This document shows positions 33,372 to 44,806 of a DNA stretch of 64,000 nucleotides, one piece after another; position 1 is the first letter of the stretch; every line of letters starts with the position of its first letter. Below the pieces are notes generated by a model, which was given only the letters and a program-made list of their open reading frames with translations, was not told the DNA's origin and ran no database searches. Both the position numbers and the translations under genes were made by a program. The stretch is from Chlamydiae bacterium CG10_big_fil_rev_8_21_14_0_10_42_34 (GTDB lineage: Bacteria > Chlamydiota > Chlamydiia > Chlamydiales > SM23-39): positions 28,843 to 92,842 of the forward strand of contig PFAD01000016.1 in assembly GCA_002773795.1 (NCBI GenBank), read 5' to 3'.

Positions 33372-34600
33372 TGGAAGAACATCCTCAGGCCCGCCACATA
33401 GTTGAGACTCTCGCCAAAGCGGGCTTCATTGCCTACTATGCCGGAGGCTGGGTTCGCGATCTATTGATCAATCACCCATCTGATGACATCGATATAGCGA
33501 CTAACGCCCCCCCAGAAACAGTACAAGCTCTCTTCCCGCATACAGTTCCTGTCGGCATTGCTTTTGGAATTGTCATCGTAATTATTGAAGGCCACCAATA
33601 TGAAGTCGCCACTTTTCGCCAAGATCTCGACTATAAAGACGGCAGAAGACCTTCGCGCATTGAATTTACGACAGCTATCGAAGATGCAAAAAGGCGCGAT
33701 TTCACAATCAACGGGATGTTTTATGACCCGCTTAAAGATGAAGTACTAGACTATGTGAATGGCAAAGCTGATTTAGAAGCTAAAATTATCCGCGCGATCG
33801 GCAATCCACATGAGCGAATTAAAGAAGATCGGCTCCGGATGATCCGGGCGATTCGCCTTGCCTGCCGTTTTAATTTTCATATTGAAGAGGCGACAGCACA
33901 AGCCATTGCCGACCATGCAAAAGAGCTATTTCCGGCAGTTGCGATTGAAAGAATTTGGCAAGAATTTACAAAGGGTCACAACTTCGGCAAATTGCGCCCC
34001 ATGTTAATTCATCTGCATGAATTTGGACTTCTTGAATCTATTTTCCCCTCAGTTCAAAACACTCCGCTTAAAGAAATTGAAAAGCGCCTGGCGCCCATTA
34101 AAGACTATCCCGCAAAAGCGCCTGTTATTGCATCCCTTTTGCCACTGTTTCCAGACAGCTCATTAGAAGATCAGTTAGAGCTTTGCAAAAAACTCAAGCT
34201 ATCAAATATTGATAGACAATTCGTCACCTTCCTTTTTCATGCAAAAGAGTTGGTTCATCTGAATCGTCCTGTAGAAAAAGTAGAGTGGGCCTACTTTTAT
34301 GCAAACAGCTTTTCTTCTCTGTGTTTGCAAATTATTAGCTCCCACTTTGACGCAAGACATAGAATCGCATTTTTGCACGAACACGAAGAACAAATAGATT
34401 CATTACAAAAATCAATTGAGCGGATCAAAAACCGCGATCCTATTGTAAAATCAGATCATCTTCTTGAAATAGGGATTCAACCAGGCGTTGCCATGGGGAT
34501 TTTACTAAAAGAAGCAGATCGGATTGCAATTAATGAACAGCTCCACGAAGTTGCGCCTATTATCGAGCGACTTAAAACTCTCCCCATATGGCCAAAATAA
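33371..34600 (+). CDS. pcnB: tRNA nucleotidyltransferase / poly(A) polymerase family protein
   Basis: A 409-residue class II nucleotidyltransferase that adds CCA to tRNA or A tails to RNA. The catalytic head has YYAGGWVRDLLI and the metal-binding DDIDIATNAPPE, then the dNTP motif RDFTINGMFYDP, IRAIGNPHERIKEDRLRMIR and the RNA-binding helical body. Family members are hard to split between CCA and poly(A) activity by sequence; the name pcnB follows use in Chlamydia for this type. The tRNA gene in this window lacks an encoded CCA, so a CCA-adding enzyme is required somewhere. The ATG overlaps the MOMP-like stop codon (TAATG). Confidence 0.88.
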   Translation: MEEHPQARHIVETLAKAGFIAYYAGGWVRDLLINHPSDDIDIATNAPPETVQALFPHTVPVGIAFGIVIVIIEGHQYEVATFRQDLDYKDGRRPSRIEFTTAIEDAKRRDFTINGMFYDPLKDEVLDYVNGKADLEAKIIRAIGNPHERIKEDRLRMIRAIRLACRFNFHIEEATAQAIADHAKELFPAVAIERIWQEFTKGHNFGKLRPMLIHLHEFGLLESIFPSVQNTPLKEIEKRLAPIKDYPAKAPVIASLLPLFPDSSLEDQLELCKKLKLSNIDRQFVTFLFHAKELVHLNRPVEKVEWAYFYANSFSSLCLQIISSHFDARHRIAFLHEHEEQIDSLQKSIERIKNRDPIVKSDHLLEIGIQPGVAMGILLKEADRIAINEQLHEVAPIIERLKTLPIWPK

Positions 34601-34977
34601 CAGCTCTTATCTTGTCTATCTGCACTCTTTTCGCCAATGAGACTTCATATAGAAAAATCGATGACTCTACCTGGGCCCTTTTTAGACCTAATGCACCTTT
34701 AGGTCTAACGATCAAATCTCGCCCACTTTCACCTAAAACATTGAATCAGCTGGCTCACATTGGAATTCGCTATACGTTTAACACAACAGTTCGTCCAGCA
34801 ACGGATCCAAATAGATCTTCTTTAGATCGAGGTCTTTTATTTCTTTCCGATTTTGAAAATAGGGAAGATCTTTTTCGAAAATGGTTCGAACAATTTACGT
34901 ACCACCCGTCTAAAATTACAATTACAGAGAGTGTAAATCCTTCAACTATTCTCATCCAAAATGCGCATGGCAATTAA
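34588..34977 (+). CDS. Small exported hypothetical protein
   Basis: A 129-residue protein, starting within the last 13 bp of pcnB. The N-terminus is a short hydrophobic signal-like segment (MAKITALILSICTLFA, cleavage plausible after FANE). The remainder has FRPNAPLGLTIKSRPLSPKT and a well-formed C-terminal part without recognisable catalytic motifs. I know no family for it. A periplasmic location is inferred. It converges on and overlaps the RsbU-type gene by 36 bp. Confidence 0.65.
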   Translation: MAKITALILSICTLFANETSYRKIDDSTWALFRPNAPLGLTIKSRPLSPKTLNQLAHIGIRYTFNTTVRPATDPNRSSLDRGLLFLSDFENREDLFRKWFEQFTYHPSKITITESVNPSTILIQNAHGN

Positions 34978-36543
34978 CGTCATGTCGTCATGTTGCATGG
35001 TTCCCTGGCTAAATAGGTGCACTTTTTCGATCAGTTGATCGGCAACTTGTTTTGAAGATTCGATCTTATTTTCCATTACGAATTCATTAAGACGCCCTTT
35101 TCCAAAGAGTTGGTTCTCGCTATTGTGCGCCTCAATGATTCCATCTGTGTACAAAAGGAGAAGGTCCCCTTTTTCTAAAGAGATTTCTTTTGTCTCTACC
35201 ACATCGATTTGCTGTGCACCAAGAGCAATTCCTGCCGTCCATAACTCCTGCATCTCTTCGCCTCTTCGTAAAATTGCAGGAGGATGGCCTTGACTACAGT
35301 ATTCGAGTTTTCTCTTTTTGGGATCATAAATTCCCAACCAAAGAGTTGAAAACATTGAAGACTCGTGTGCATCTGCTAGATAAAGATCATTTGCTCGTCG
35401 AACTAAATCGGCAACATCAGAAGTTACACTCGCAAGAGAGCGGATAATACTGCGCAACCCCAGTGAAAATAGACAAGCTGAGATCCCTTTACCCGCAGTA
35501 TCGCAAACAGTGAGGAGCAATTGCCCATTTTTGAGGCGGAAAAAATCGTAGAAATCCCCATTTACTTCCTTAGACGCATGGTACGCTATGGCTATATCAA
35601 CGCCCGGAAGACCGATTAAATGAGACGGTAATAAATTTGCCTGGATTTCATGGCCGATCCTGAACTCTTCCGCTAATTTTTCTCTACGAATTCGCTCTTT
35701 TTCAGCCTCTTGCGCATGCCGTAAAAGTCCATCGAGCGTCTCATTGAATTGAAGTCCTAGTTCATTGATCTCAAATCCCATTCGGTCTGGTGTATATCTT
35801 GCATGAGCTGCACCTTCAGAGACCCGTTCCATTGTTTTGCATAAATGTTTCAATGGTTTCGAAATTCTTCGAGTGAGCATGTAGACAGCTCCACCCCCCA
35901 AAACACCTACAAATAAAAGAAGGGTTGCAAAGTGAAAGTAGTAGGTTGCTATATGAAGTCCCGGAACTTTTTGTTTTTCAAGCGCGACTAAAAGGGTGAT
36001 TTCTGTCCTTGGAATAGGCTCGCTTATCTCGACAAGAGCCGAAGAGTCTTGAAATAACATGTTTTGCCAAATGATTTTTCCCGTACTATCCGCTAACGAT
36101 AATCGAATTTGCTGAGAGCCCGGAATATCTCTAGCTATCGTTGAAAAAGGAATGGGGATCACTAAAGCGCTACAATTTGACTCTCTTCGCCCAACCAAAA
36201 GCGCTTCCCGATTTTTACTCACGATAACAAACTGTAATCCTGCATCTCTCGGGGGGGGGATCTTTTCAATGTAAAGCGGCTTTACATTCACTGGATCTGG
36301 GTGAAGAGCGGCCAAAAGATTCCAGTTCATTTCAACCATTTCATTCACTAAATGGGCTCTTTCTTTTCCCAGCACTGTTAAGTTATCTTTTACATCGGCC
36401 AATTTTTGATCATATTCCTGATGGTAGAGGAAAAGACTCTGGAGAAAAAGGGGGATCACCAGTAAAAGGATACTAACGGTTAATATCCTTCGGCTCAATG
36501 ATCCAGTGGGATGATGCTTTTTAGTTATTTTCAAATCCGCCAT
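34942..36543 (-). CDS. rsbU: Membrane-bound RsbU/SpoIIE-type PP2C phosphatase
   Basis: A 533-residue regulator. Two membrane segments (about 20-40 and 210-232) flank a periplasmic sensor domain; a HAMP domain and a PP2C/SpoIIE domain follow (NGDFYDFFRLKNGQ, VCDTAGKGISACLF, LLYTDGIIEAHN, QHDDMTLIAM). In Chlamydia the similar protein controls a partner-switching sigma factor pathway of the RsbW/RsbV type. Here the anti-sigma and anti-anti-sigma genes are not in the window. The sensor part contains a run of nine C on the coding strand (36251-36259, PPP codons) and a copy of the 17-bp palindrome (36270-36286, VKPLY). It is divergent from the SpoU methylase gene with a 10-bp gap. Confidence 0.9.
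   Translation of the reverse strand: MADLKITKKHHPTGSLSRRILTVSILLLVIPLFLQSLFLYHQEYDQKLADVKDNLTVLGKERAHLVNEMVEMNWNLLAALHPDPVNVKPLYIEKIPPPRDAGLQFVIVSKNREALLVGRRESNCSALVIPIPFSTIARDIPGSQQIRLSLADSTGKIIWQNMLFQDSSALVEISEPIPRTEITLLVALEKQKVPGLHIATYYFHFATLLLFVGVLGGGAVYMLTRRISKPLKHLCKTMERVSEGAAHARYTPDRMGFEINELGLQFNETLDGLLRHAQEAEKERIRREKLAEEFRIGHEIQANLLPSHLIGLPGVDIAIAYHASKEVNGDFYDFFRLKNGQLLLTVCDTAGKGISACLFSLGLRSIIRSLASVTSDVADLVRRANDLYLADAHESSMFSTLWLGIYDPKKRKLEYCSQGHPPAILRRGEEMQELWTAGIALGAQQIDVVETKEISLEKGDLLLLYTDGIIEAHNSENQLFGKGRLNEFVMENKIESSKQVADQLIEKVHLFSQGTMQHDDMTLIAMRILDENS
36270..36286. repeat. Dispersed 17-bp palindrome, copy 5
   Basis: TGTAAAGCGGCTTTACA inside the periplasmic-domain part of the RsbU-type gene, extended by A/T to 9-bp arms. 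Read in frame as VKPLY. Confidence 0.9.
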
Positions 36544-36553
36544 ACTGTTTTAA

Positions 36554-37263
36554 ATGGTACAAAAAAAAATCACGAGCTTACAACACCCGAAAGTCTCACA
36601 TTGGCTTAGGCTCCGGCTTGAACGGTCGTATCGAGAACAAACCCAAAGTGTCCTCGTTACGGGAAAAAAAATGGCCCGCGAACTTCCGCTTCACTCATTA
36701 ATCACTTTAGAGCCAACAGCCCTCGAAGCTAAAGAAAAATATTTAGTTACAGAGCAAATTCTTAAAAAAATCACAGGTTTATCTCAATCCGATGGGTTCG
36801 CAGGAGAAGTCGCCCTTCCTAAAGCACAAGATGTAAGCAAAAAAAAGCACCTTCTTATCCTCGATAAAATCGCAGATCCTGGGAATTTGGGAACACTTCT
36901 GAGAACAGCCTTGGCGCTGAATTGGGATGGGGTCATTGTCACCGCGGGAACAGTAGATCTATTCAATGACAAAGCTCTTCGCGCGGGTAAAGGGGCTCAG
37001 TTTCATCTTCCCTATGCACAAATGACAGCAGAGGAAATTTCAAAACTAGATCTTCAGCTCTACACAGCCGACCTTAAAGGTGAGCGGCTAGAAAACGCTG
37101 TTTTCAAAGAGCCACTGGGTTTAATATTGAACAATGAAGCTAAGGGACCCGACCTATGGACCAAAAAAGTGAGTCAAAAAATTACAATTGCTATGAATAG
37201 ACAGGTTGAATCTCTCAATGTAGCAATTTCAGGAGCCATCCTCCTCTATGCAATGAGGCCTGA

Positions 37264-37267
<4 letters not shown>
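36554..37267 (+). CDS. SpoU/TrmH-family RNA 2'-O-methyltransferase
   Basis: A 237-residue SPOUT methyltransferase that methylates ribose in rRNA or tRNA using S-adenosylmethionine. The N-terminal RNA-binding part (ITSLQHPKVSHWLRL) is followed by the knot motifs LDKIADPGNLGTLLRTA, LGLILNNEAKGP and the trefoil end VESLNVAISGAILLYAM. The first is motif 1 with the conserved Asn and Arg, the last motif 3. The exact target site is unknown. A run of nine A lies just after the start codon (36561-36569). It overlaps rsgA by 4 bp, linking it with ribosome assembly. Confidence 0.9.
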
Positions 37268-39592
<2,325 letters not shown>

Positions 39593-39595
39593 AAG

Positions 39596-39618
39596 TCCCT
39601 TCCTCGTTATGGAAGGGA
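39596..39618 (+). promoter_or_regulatory. Hairpin sequestering the ribosome binding site of the 39621 gene
   Basis: TCCCTTCC (39596-39603), a 7-base loop TCGTTAT and GGAAGGGA (39611-39618) form a perfect 8-bp stem. The right arm contains the Shine-Dalgarno sequence of the ATG at 39621. No T-run follows, so this is not a standard terminator. Confidence 0.6.
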
Positions 39619-39620
39619 AT

Positions 39621-40010
39621 ATGAAACAAACAATTGCTCTCTTCGGCGAATCGGAAAAAGGGGCCTTCAAAACGCCCCATATTCTCCAGAAATTGCCCCA
39701 ATTAGTCGACTCTTTAGGAAATGCACCCAATGAAAGTGAGGGGCTTTTTTTTGCCGTTCAAGCCATTCTCTATAATCGAGACTTGATCTTTTTTCGCGTT
39801 GAGCAAGAAGGATTTAGCCACCTTGATTATTTTTCAGGTCTTAAATATCTACAAGATCGAGAAAAAATTCCTAAAGTGAGCGCTATTTGCATGCCAGGAG
39901 TAGGAGATCCAAAGATTTTAGCCGCATCTGAAGGGGTCTGTCACATTCACAAAAGCTTTTTGATCACCAACCAGAAAGATCTCTACGACTACTTAACTTC
40001 AAATCCTTAA
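39621..40010 (+). CDS. Hypothetical protein downstream of enolase
   Basis: A 129-residue soluble protein that I do not recognise. It begins MKQTIALFGESEKGAFKTPH with GGAAGGG just upstream; an ATG at 39609 would add four residues but would lie in the hairpin. The sequence looks well ordered (alternating strands and helices: LFFAVQAILYNRDLIFFRVE, VSAICMPGVGDPKILAASEG) and has no signal peptide. The position behind eno suggests co-transcription; the hairpin over its ribosome binding site may uncouple its expression. Convergent fumC ends 2 bp away. Confidence 0.7.
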   Translation: MKQTIALFGESEKGAFKTPHILQKLPQLVDSLGNAPNESEGLFFAVQAILYNRDLIFFRVEQEGFSHLDYFSGLKYLQDREKIPKVSAICMPGVGDPKILAASEGVCHIHKSFLITNQKDLYDYLTSNP

Positions 40011-40012
40011 GA

Positions 40013-41392
40013 TTAGATCATCTTCTCTGGAACAACAAGCCGATCAAATTCTTCACCGGACAATAATTTAAGATCGATACAAGCTTGTCTAAGCGTAATC
40101 CCTTTTTCAAACGCATAGTGTGCAATTTCTGCACACTTATCATAGCCTAAAGTTGGGCTCAAAGCGGTCACAAGCATTAAAGAGTTATCCAAATGTTCTT
40201 TGATTTTCTTCTGATTTGCCATGAGCCCTTCGACGCAAAACTTTGTAAAGCTATGGATCGAATCTTTCATAATCAAAATAGAGTGTAAGAGATTATGGAT
40301 CATGACAGGCTTATACACATTAAGCTCAAAGTTGCCTTGAGAGCCAGCAAACCCAATGGTTGCATCGCTTCCCATCACTTGAACGGCGACCATCGCCATC
40401 GCCTCACACTGAGTGGGGTTAACTTTGCCAGGCATAATCGATGAGCCCGGCTCATTTTCAGGCAAAATAAGTTCATTTAACCCACATCTTGGCCCAGAAC
40501 CTAACCAGGAAATATCTGCTGCAATTTTCATCAGCGTGCAAGCGGTTGTCCTTAAAGCACCACTCGCAGATACGATCTCGTCATGTGCAGAAAGTGCTGC
40601 AAATTTATTTGGATGGCTTTTGAAGGGAAGTTTTGTTAACTCAGCTATTTTCTTTGCTACTTTTTCCCCAAACTGAGGAGGAGCATTTAAACCCGTCCCC
40701 ACAGCGGTGCCTCCGATGGCCAAATCATACAACCCAACAAGAGCCTCCTGAATCCGAATGATATCTCTTTCGAGCAGAGCAACGTAGCCTGAAATTTCTT
40801 GAGAAAGAGCAAGGGGAATTGCATCTTGTAGGTGGGTCCTCCCTATTTTGACAATTCCTTTAAATTCTTTCTCTTTTTTCTCAAAAGCACCCTTTAATTT
40901 TTTAAGCGCACTCAACAAAGAGCCGATTTCCATCGCAGAGGAAATGTGCATAGCAGTTGGAAATGTGTCATTTGAAGACTGAGACATATTGACGTGATCA
41001 TTCGGATGGATCGGATCTTTACTCCCCAACTTGCCACCTGCAATTTCAATGGCTCGATTTGCGATCACTTCGTTCACATTCATATTGGTCTGAGTGCCGC
41101 TCCCCGTCTGCCAAATTTGTAAAGGAAAGTGACTATAGAGCTTCCCCTCAATCACCTCATCTGCCACTTGAGTGATTAAGTCTGCTTTTTTCTTATCTAA
41201 TTTCCCGATTTCGCAATTAACTTGAGCGCACGCCTTTTTGATAATTCCAAACGATTTAATCAGCTCAGGAGGCATGAGATCGCGCCCGATAGAAAAGTGT
41301 TCCAGTGAGCGCTGCGTTTGCGCTCCATAGTAAACATTTGCAGGGACCTTGATTGCCCCCATACTATCGGTTTCTTTTCTAAAATCGTCCAT
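40013..41392 (-). CDS. fumC: Fumarate hydratase class II
   Basis: FumC hydrates fumarate to malate in the TCA cycle and needs no iron-sulfur cluster. The 459-residue protein has the class II features: [65 protein letters not shown] and the superfamily signature [17 protein letters not shown]. Length is standard. Chlamydiae keep a partial or full TCA cycle, so the gene fits. It is divergent from the Sel1-type effector candidate. Confidence 0.97.
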   Translation of the reverse strand: MDDFRKETDSMGAIKVPANVYYGAQTQRSLEHFSIGRDLMPPELIKSFGIIKKACAQVNCEIGKLDKKKADLITQVADEVIEGKLYSHFPLQIWQTGSGTQTNMNVNEVIANRAIEIAGGKLGSKDPIHPNDHVNMSQSSNDTFPTAMHISSAMEIGSLLSALKKLKGAFEKKEKEFKGIVKIGRTHLQDAIPLALSQEISGYVALLERDIIRIQEALVGLYDLAIGGTAVGTGLNAPPQFGEKVAKKIAELTKLPFKSHPNKFAALSAHDEIVSASGALRTTACTLMKIAADISWLGSGPRCGLNELILPENEPGSSIMPGKVNPTQCEAMAMVAVQVMGSDATIGFAGSQGNFELNVYKPVMIHNLLHSILIMKDSIHSFTKFCVEGLMANQKKIKEHLDNSLMLVTALSPTLGYDKCAEIAHYAFEKGITLRQACIDLKLLSGEEFDRLVVPEKMI

Positions 41393-41476
41393 ATTTTCCC
41401 TATAGTTTATTTTATGCGAGATTTCAACAGAAAGATGAGCTACAATTTCCGCCTCAAATCACCAAAAAAGGTAATC

Positions 41477-42556
41477 ATGACAACACTAACTCAGGAATAT
41501 CCTTTTGTAACCAGAACTAACCAGCCATTAAATGGTTATCTATTAGACGTCTCACAAATGGGAATTTTGAGCGAGAGTGACTTAGAGACAAATGTTAACG
41601 CTCTTTGGTCTATCGACTTAGACAAAAAAGACCCTCTTTTAGATTCTAAATTAAAAGAATTATTAGATGCTCATAGAGAAGCTCAGCTCCCCTATCTGAT
41701 TGGTGCCTTTGCCACCAAAAGAGATAAGTTTATAGCTTATGATGGAATAAATCTTTATACCAAGCTCAAGAGTAAAAGTTTAATCCACATCACAAAAGTA
41801 CCAAGACAAGTAATCGATACCGCCTTCTTTTTTACAATTGATAAGACTGAAAAAATCTTCCGCCCCCTACTTAAGCTAAAAGTTACAGATGAGCAAAACT
41901 CCGCCGAAGAGATATTTTTAAATCATTATTGTACTGCGACGGACTTAAAAGCTGAGCCTCAAGAAAAGGGTAAAGCGATACATTTTTTGAGTGAGCACTT
42001 TTTAAATAACCCTACGGACTTCTACGGGAACTGCCTTACTTTAGAACAAAGAACCTCAACATGCTATTCTTGGGCAAAGCAAATTTTCAGCTCTATTCAA
42101 CTCTATGACTTTGGAATTGCTTTGAGAGACTCTAAAAGTGAACCCTTAAATACTGAAGCTACATTTCACTGGTTTTCTCTTCTTCAAAAAGATCTTCCAA
42201 ACGATGTGCACATAAACTACGAGCTAGGGCGCTGCTATGAAAATGGCATTGGAACTGAGCAGTTATTCCCCGAAGCTTTAAAATACTACGCATTAGCAAT
42301 AGAAACCCCTCAGGGCAGTGCGGCCTATAACCGGATTTGCCCACAACCTGCATATGATGAAGCTTCAAATGCCCCTTTCGTTCCCGATATCCACAACACA
42401 GAAGCAAACGGGTCAAAAAGAAAAGAGAAAGACTCTTTGGATGGAGCAAAAAGGCCCGCAGAAGATGACTTACAAGATGAGCCCGCAGCGAAAAAACCTG
42501 CAAGCTCACCAGGAGTTGATTCTACTGATAGTACTCAACCAGTCCTTGATTGGTAG
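41477..42556 (+). CDS. Sel1-repeat protein with basic C-terminal tail, effector candidate
   Basis: A 359-residue protein. I chose ATG 41477 because AAAAAGG precedes it; an in-frame start at 41318 would run back into fumC. Residues of about 245-280 contain one Sel1-like (TPR-related) repeat: INYELGRCYENGIGTEQLFP then EALKYYALAI. The 46 C-terminal residues are disordered and hold basic clusters (KRKEK at 314-318, AKRPAED from 324, AAKKPA from 337), which recall nuclear localisation signals. Sel1/TPR proteins often mediate protein contacts and are common in intracellular bacteria. The function is unknown, and secretion and nuclear targeting are only inferred. The 3' end overlaps the peroxiredoxin gene by 35 bp. 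Confidence 0.65.
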   Translation: MTTLTQEYPFVTRTNQPLNGYLLDVSQMGILSESDLETNVNALWSIDLDKKDPLLDSKLKELLDAHREAQLPYLIGAFATKRDKFIAYDGINLYTKLKSKSLIHITKVPRQVIDTAFFFTIDKTEKIFRPLLKLKVTDEQNSAEEIFLNHYCTATDLKAEPQEKGKAIHFLSEHFLNNPTDFYGNCLTLEQRTSTCYSWAKQIFSSIQLYDFGIALRDSKSEPLNTEATFHWFSLLQKDLPNDVHINYELGRCYENGIGTEQLFPEALKYYALAIETPQGSAAYNRICPQPAYDEASNAPFVPDIHNTEANGSKRKEKDSLDGAKRPAEDDLQDEPAAKKPASSPGVDSTDSTQPVLDW

Positions 42557-43097
42557 GTTTCATTGATTTTTCACCAACATGCCAGTTAGCTGGGCATACT
42601 TCTCCATGCTCCTCATAGAACGTGAGGGCATCGAGAAGGCGGATCGCCTCATCCACTGATCTCCCAAGTGGCAAGTCATTGACTAGTTGGTGCCGAATTA
42701 CACCTTCTTTATCGATTAGAAATAGACCGCGATACGCAATCCCTTCTTCCTCTTTTAATACTTCGAAACTGCGAGATATTGACTTATGGATATCCGATAC
42801 AATCGGGTAAGTAACTCCCTCAATTCCGCCTTTCGATTTAGGCGTTGATAGCCATGCTAAGTGTGAAAAGCAGCTATCAATTGAGCAGCCCACGACAGCC
42901 GCATTACGCGCTTCGAAGTCTTTCAATCTTTCTTGAAACGCATGCAACTCAGTTGGACAGACAAAGGTAAAATCGAGTGGGTAAAAGAAAAAGACGACGT
43001 ATTTACCTAAGTAGCTGGTAAGGTTGAAATCAACCATTTTATGATTAATGACAGCTTGTGCATTAATTTCTGGGGCTTTTTTTCCTACAAGGACCAT
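42522..43097 (-). CDS. 2-Cys peroxiredoxin (AhpC type)
   Basis: A 191-residue thiol peroxidase that reduces hydrogen peroxide and organic peroxides. The peroxidatic cysteine lies in DFTFVCPTELHAF and the resolving cysteine in GEVCPANWHVGEKS, as in typical 2-Cys peroxiredoxins. FFYPLDFTF and LLIDKEGVIRH-type segments (here FLIDKEGVIRHQLVNDLPLG) are conserved. ATG 43097 (MVLVGKKAP) follows GGAGT; an in-frame start at 43139 adds fourteen residues and overlaps the MBL gene. No AhpF reductase is adjacent. It lies 5 bp after the MBL hydrolase gene, so the two are probably one transcript. Confidence 0.93.
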   Translation of the reverse strand: MVLVGKKAPEINAQAVINHKMVDFNLTSYLGKYVVFFFYPLDFTFVCPTELHAFQERLKDFEARNAAVVGCSIDSCFSHLAWLSTPKSKGGIEGVTYPIVSDIHKSISRSFEVLKEEEGIAYRGLFLIDKEGVIRHQLVNDLPLGRSVDEAIRLLDALTFYEEHGEVCPANWHVGEKSMKPTNQGLVEYYQ

Positions 43098-43102
43098 AAT
43101 TT

Positions 43103-43738
43103 TTACTCCGAAAAAATTTCTTTTGCTCGGCAAAGCCAAGTTTCTTTACCAATTGTTGTGTCAGCGCCATGACCTGGAACAACCCGAGTTGTGGGGGGGA
43201 GCTTAGAGAGTTTTTCTAAGCTTTTCCACATTTCTTCAGGCTGCGCAGTTGGCAGACTTAACGTTCCAATCGTCCCTTTAAAAAGGGTATCTCCTGAAAT
43301 CAGAAGATTTTGTTCTTTAACATAAAAACAAACACCGCCAGGAGAATGCCCGGGAGTGTGAATCACTTCAAGTTTTAAATTCCCCACACAAATCACCTCT
43401 CCTTCTCGAATTAAATGATCTGCTTTTACGGGATGAATCGTTACAAAGAGGGGAATATGATCAGAACCTGGCTCTAAAAGATTATTTGCATCAAGAGGGT
43501 GAACATAAAGAGGGGCGCCCGTTTTGCTTTTCAAAACATCGGCATCAGCAAAATGGTCCCAATGGGAGTGAGTCAGGAGAATTTTTTCGATATGAAGCCC
43601 ATTTTCTTCGGCTGATTTTAAAATAGCTGAGCTACATCCTAAAGAAGGATCGATTACGGCCGCTTTTTTCGTCTCATTGCATCCAATGAGTAGGGCATTT
43701 GTTTCAAGGGGACCGAAAGGGAATTTAAGGAAAATCAT
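43103..43738 (-). CDS. Metallo-beta-lactamase fold hydrolase, glyoxalase II-like
   Basis: A 211-residue hydrolase of the metallo-beta-lactamase fold. The metal motif is THSHWDHFAD (HxHxDH), followed by HTPGHSPGGVCFY, LISGDTLFKGTIG and the final VPGHGADTTIG histidine. This subgroup includes glyoxalase II-like thioesterases and persulfide dioxygenases; the substrate is not decided by sequence. It is co-oriented with the peroxiredoxin gene 5 bp downstream, which suggests a shared role in redox or electrophile detoxification (inference). Confidence 0.88.
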   Translation of the reverse strand: MIFLKFPFGPLETNALLIGCNETKKAAVIDPSLGCSSAILKSAEENGLHIEKILLTHSHWDHFADADVLKSKTGAPLYVHPLDANNLLEPGSDHIPLFVTIHPVKADHLIREGEVICVGNLKLEVIHTPGHSPGGVCFYVKEQNLLISGDTLFKGTIGTLSLPTAQPEEMWKSLEKLSKLPPTTRVVPGHGADTTIGKETWLCRAKEIFSE

Positions 43739-43764
43739 AGGGCAGGATCTATATGATAAAAAGT

Positions 43765-43838
43765 TGCACTGGAGAGGATTTGAACCTCTGACCCCCTGGT
43801 TCGTAGCCAGGTACTCTATCCAACTGAGCTACCAGTGC
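43765..43838 (-). tRNA. tRNA-Arg (anticodon ACG)
   Basis: A 74-nucleotide cloverleaf on the minus strand. The acceptor arms GCACTGG and CCAGTGC pair fully. The anticodon stem CCTGG/CCAGG encloses CTACGAA, giving anticodon ACG (read as ICG after deamination). GGTTCAAATCC is the T-arm loop region. The discriminator base is A, and CCA is not encoded. It reads CGU/CGC/CGA codons. Confidence 0.96.
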
Positions 43839-43872
43839 AAAAATAGATGCTACTATCATCCCAATATGTAAG

Positions 43873-44772
43873 CTAAAAATCAAGAAAGTTCCAGTTCTTT
43901 TTCAATTTTGCGAGCTTGAGCATCTCATCCACACCTAATTTTTTCACTTGTGGGACCCCTTTTGGCTCAAAAACAACCCCTTCAAACTGGATTTCAAAAA
44001 ATGGCTTAACAGATTTATAACTATATCCGTGAACAAAGTCGGTCCCTTTAAATGGAGCAGAAAACTCTTCATAGACTAGTTCTGCCCATGGCCGATCCTT
44101 TTTATGGCCCCAAGCGCTAACTTTTTTGAGCATTTCCTCTTGAGTGCGAACCCAGCTGTAGTGGTGAAACATCGGATTTCCATCCACACCTGTCACATTC
44201 CGCCTTTTTGGCCCTGGCAAAAGATTATAAATCGCATCTCTTTCTTCTTGGCTCAGCAACAGGTCAGACTCGAGGGCCCATTTTTGCACTAGAACAACGG
44301 AGTCTTCATATTTGAGAGCTTGGTTACACGGCTCGCGAAAATACCAGTAATTTGAAAGTTTAAGTGCAGTGTGGTGCATATAATCGCTATTTTCTAACCA
44401 CTGAGCAAACCGTTTTCCATCGGGAACTTCATCTGCATCGAGAAATAAAACCGTCTCGCTCTCTTCCTTGACGAAGGTATAGCCGATCAGTCTTGATAAA
44501 CTATGCCAAAAGTGAGCCGCATCAACTTTTTTCCAAATTTTTTTAGGAATTTTGTGGGGCACAAACGGGTATTCTATAAACAAACAACTTGGAAAAGCGG
44601 CATAAATTTGATCCAAAAGAGCCCTATTTTCAGGTGTCCCATCGAAAAAATGGTCACAAACTGGGACAATTACTTGAGAAGAAAAGAGCATAGCTTGCTC
44701 TAAAGTTGCTCGAATAAAGCGACTTTCGTTTGAGCAGAAGTTGACTATCGTTGTGATCGGATGCTTTTTCAT
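43873..44772 (-). CDS. Glycosyltransferase family 2-like protein
   Basis: A 299-residue cytoplasmic protein with a GT-A fold look. The start, MKKHPITTIVNFCSNESRFI, resembles the nucleotide-binding strand of family 2 glycosyltransferases, and VLFLDADEVPDGKRFAQWLE has the DxD-type metal motif. The C-terminal half contains WYFREPCNQALKYEDSVVLV and NPMFHHYSWVRTQEEMLKKV, as in proteins of this type that modify surface sugars. The acceptor is unknown. It stands next to tRNA-Arg and divergent from trkA. Confidence 0.75.
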   Translation of the reverse strand: MKKHPITTIVNFCSNESRFIRATLEQAMLFSSQVIVPVCDHFFDGTPENRALLDQIYAAFPSCLFIEYPFVPHKIPKKIWKKVDAAHFWHSLSRLIGYTFVKEESETVLFLDADEVPDGKRFAQWLENSDYMHHTALKLSNYWYFREPCNQALKYEDSVVLVQKWALESDLLLSQEERDAIYNLLPGPKRRNVTGVDGNPMFHHYSWVRTQEEMLKKVSAWGHKKDRPWAELVYEEFSAPFKGTDFVHGYSYKSVKPFFEIQFEGVVFEPKGVPQVKKLGVDEMLKLAKLKKNWNFLDF

Positions 44773-44806
44773 AGCGGGTAAATCTTAACACAAATACCAT
44801 TAAGAT

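Noticed and set aside
43739..43872. Integration site at tRNA-Arg
   Set aside because: No integrase, no repeat of the tRNA 3' end and no phage-like genes nearby.
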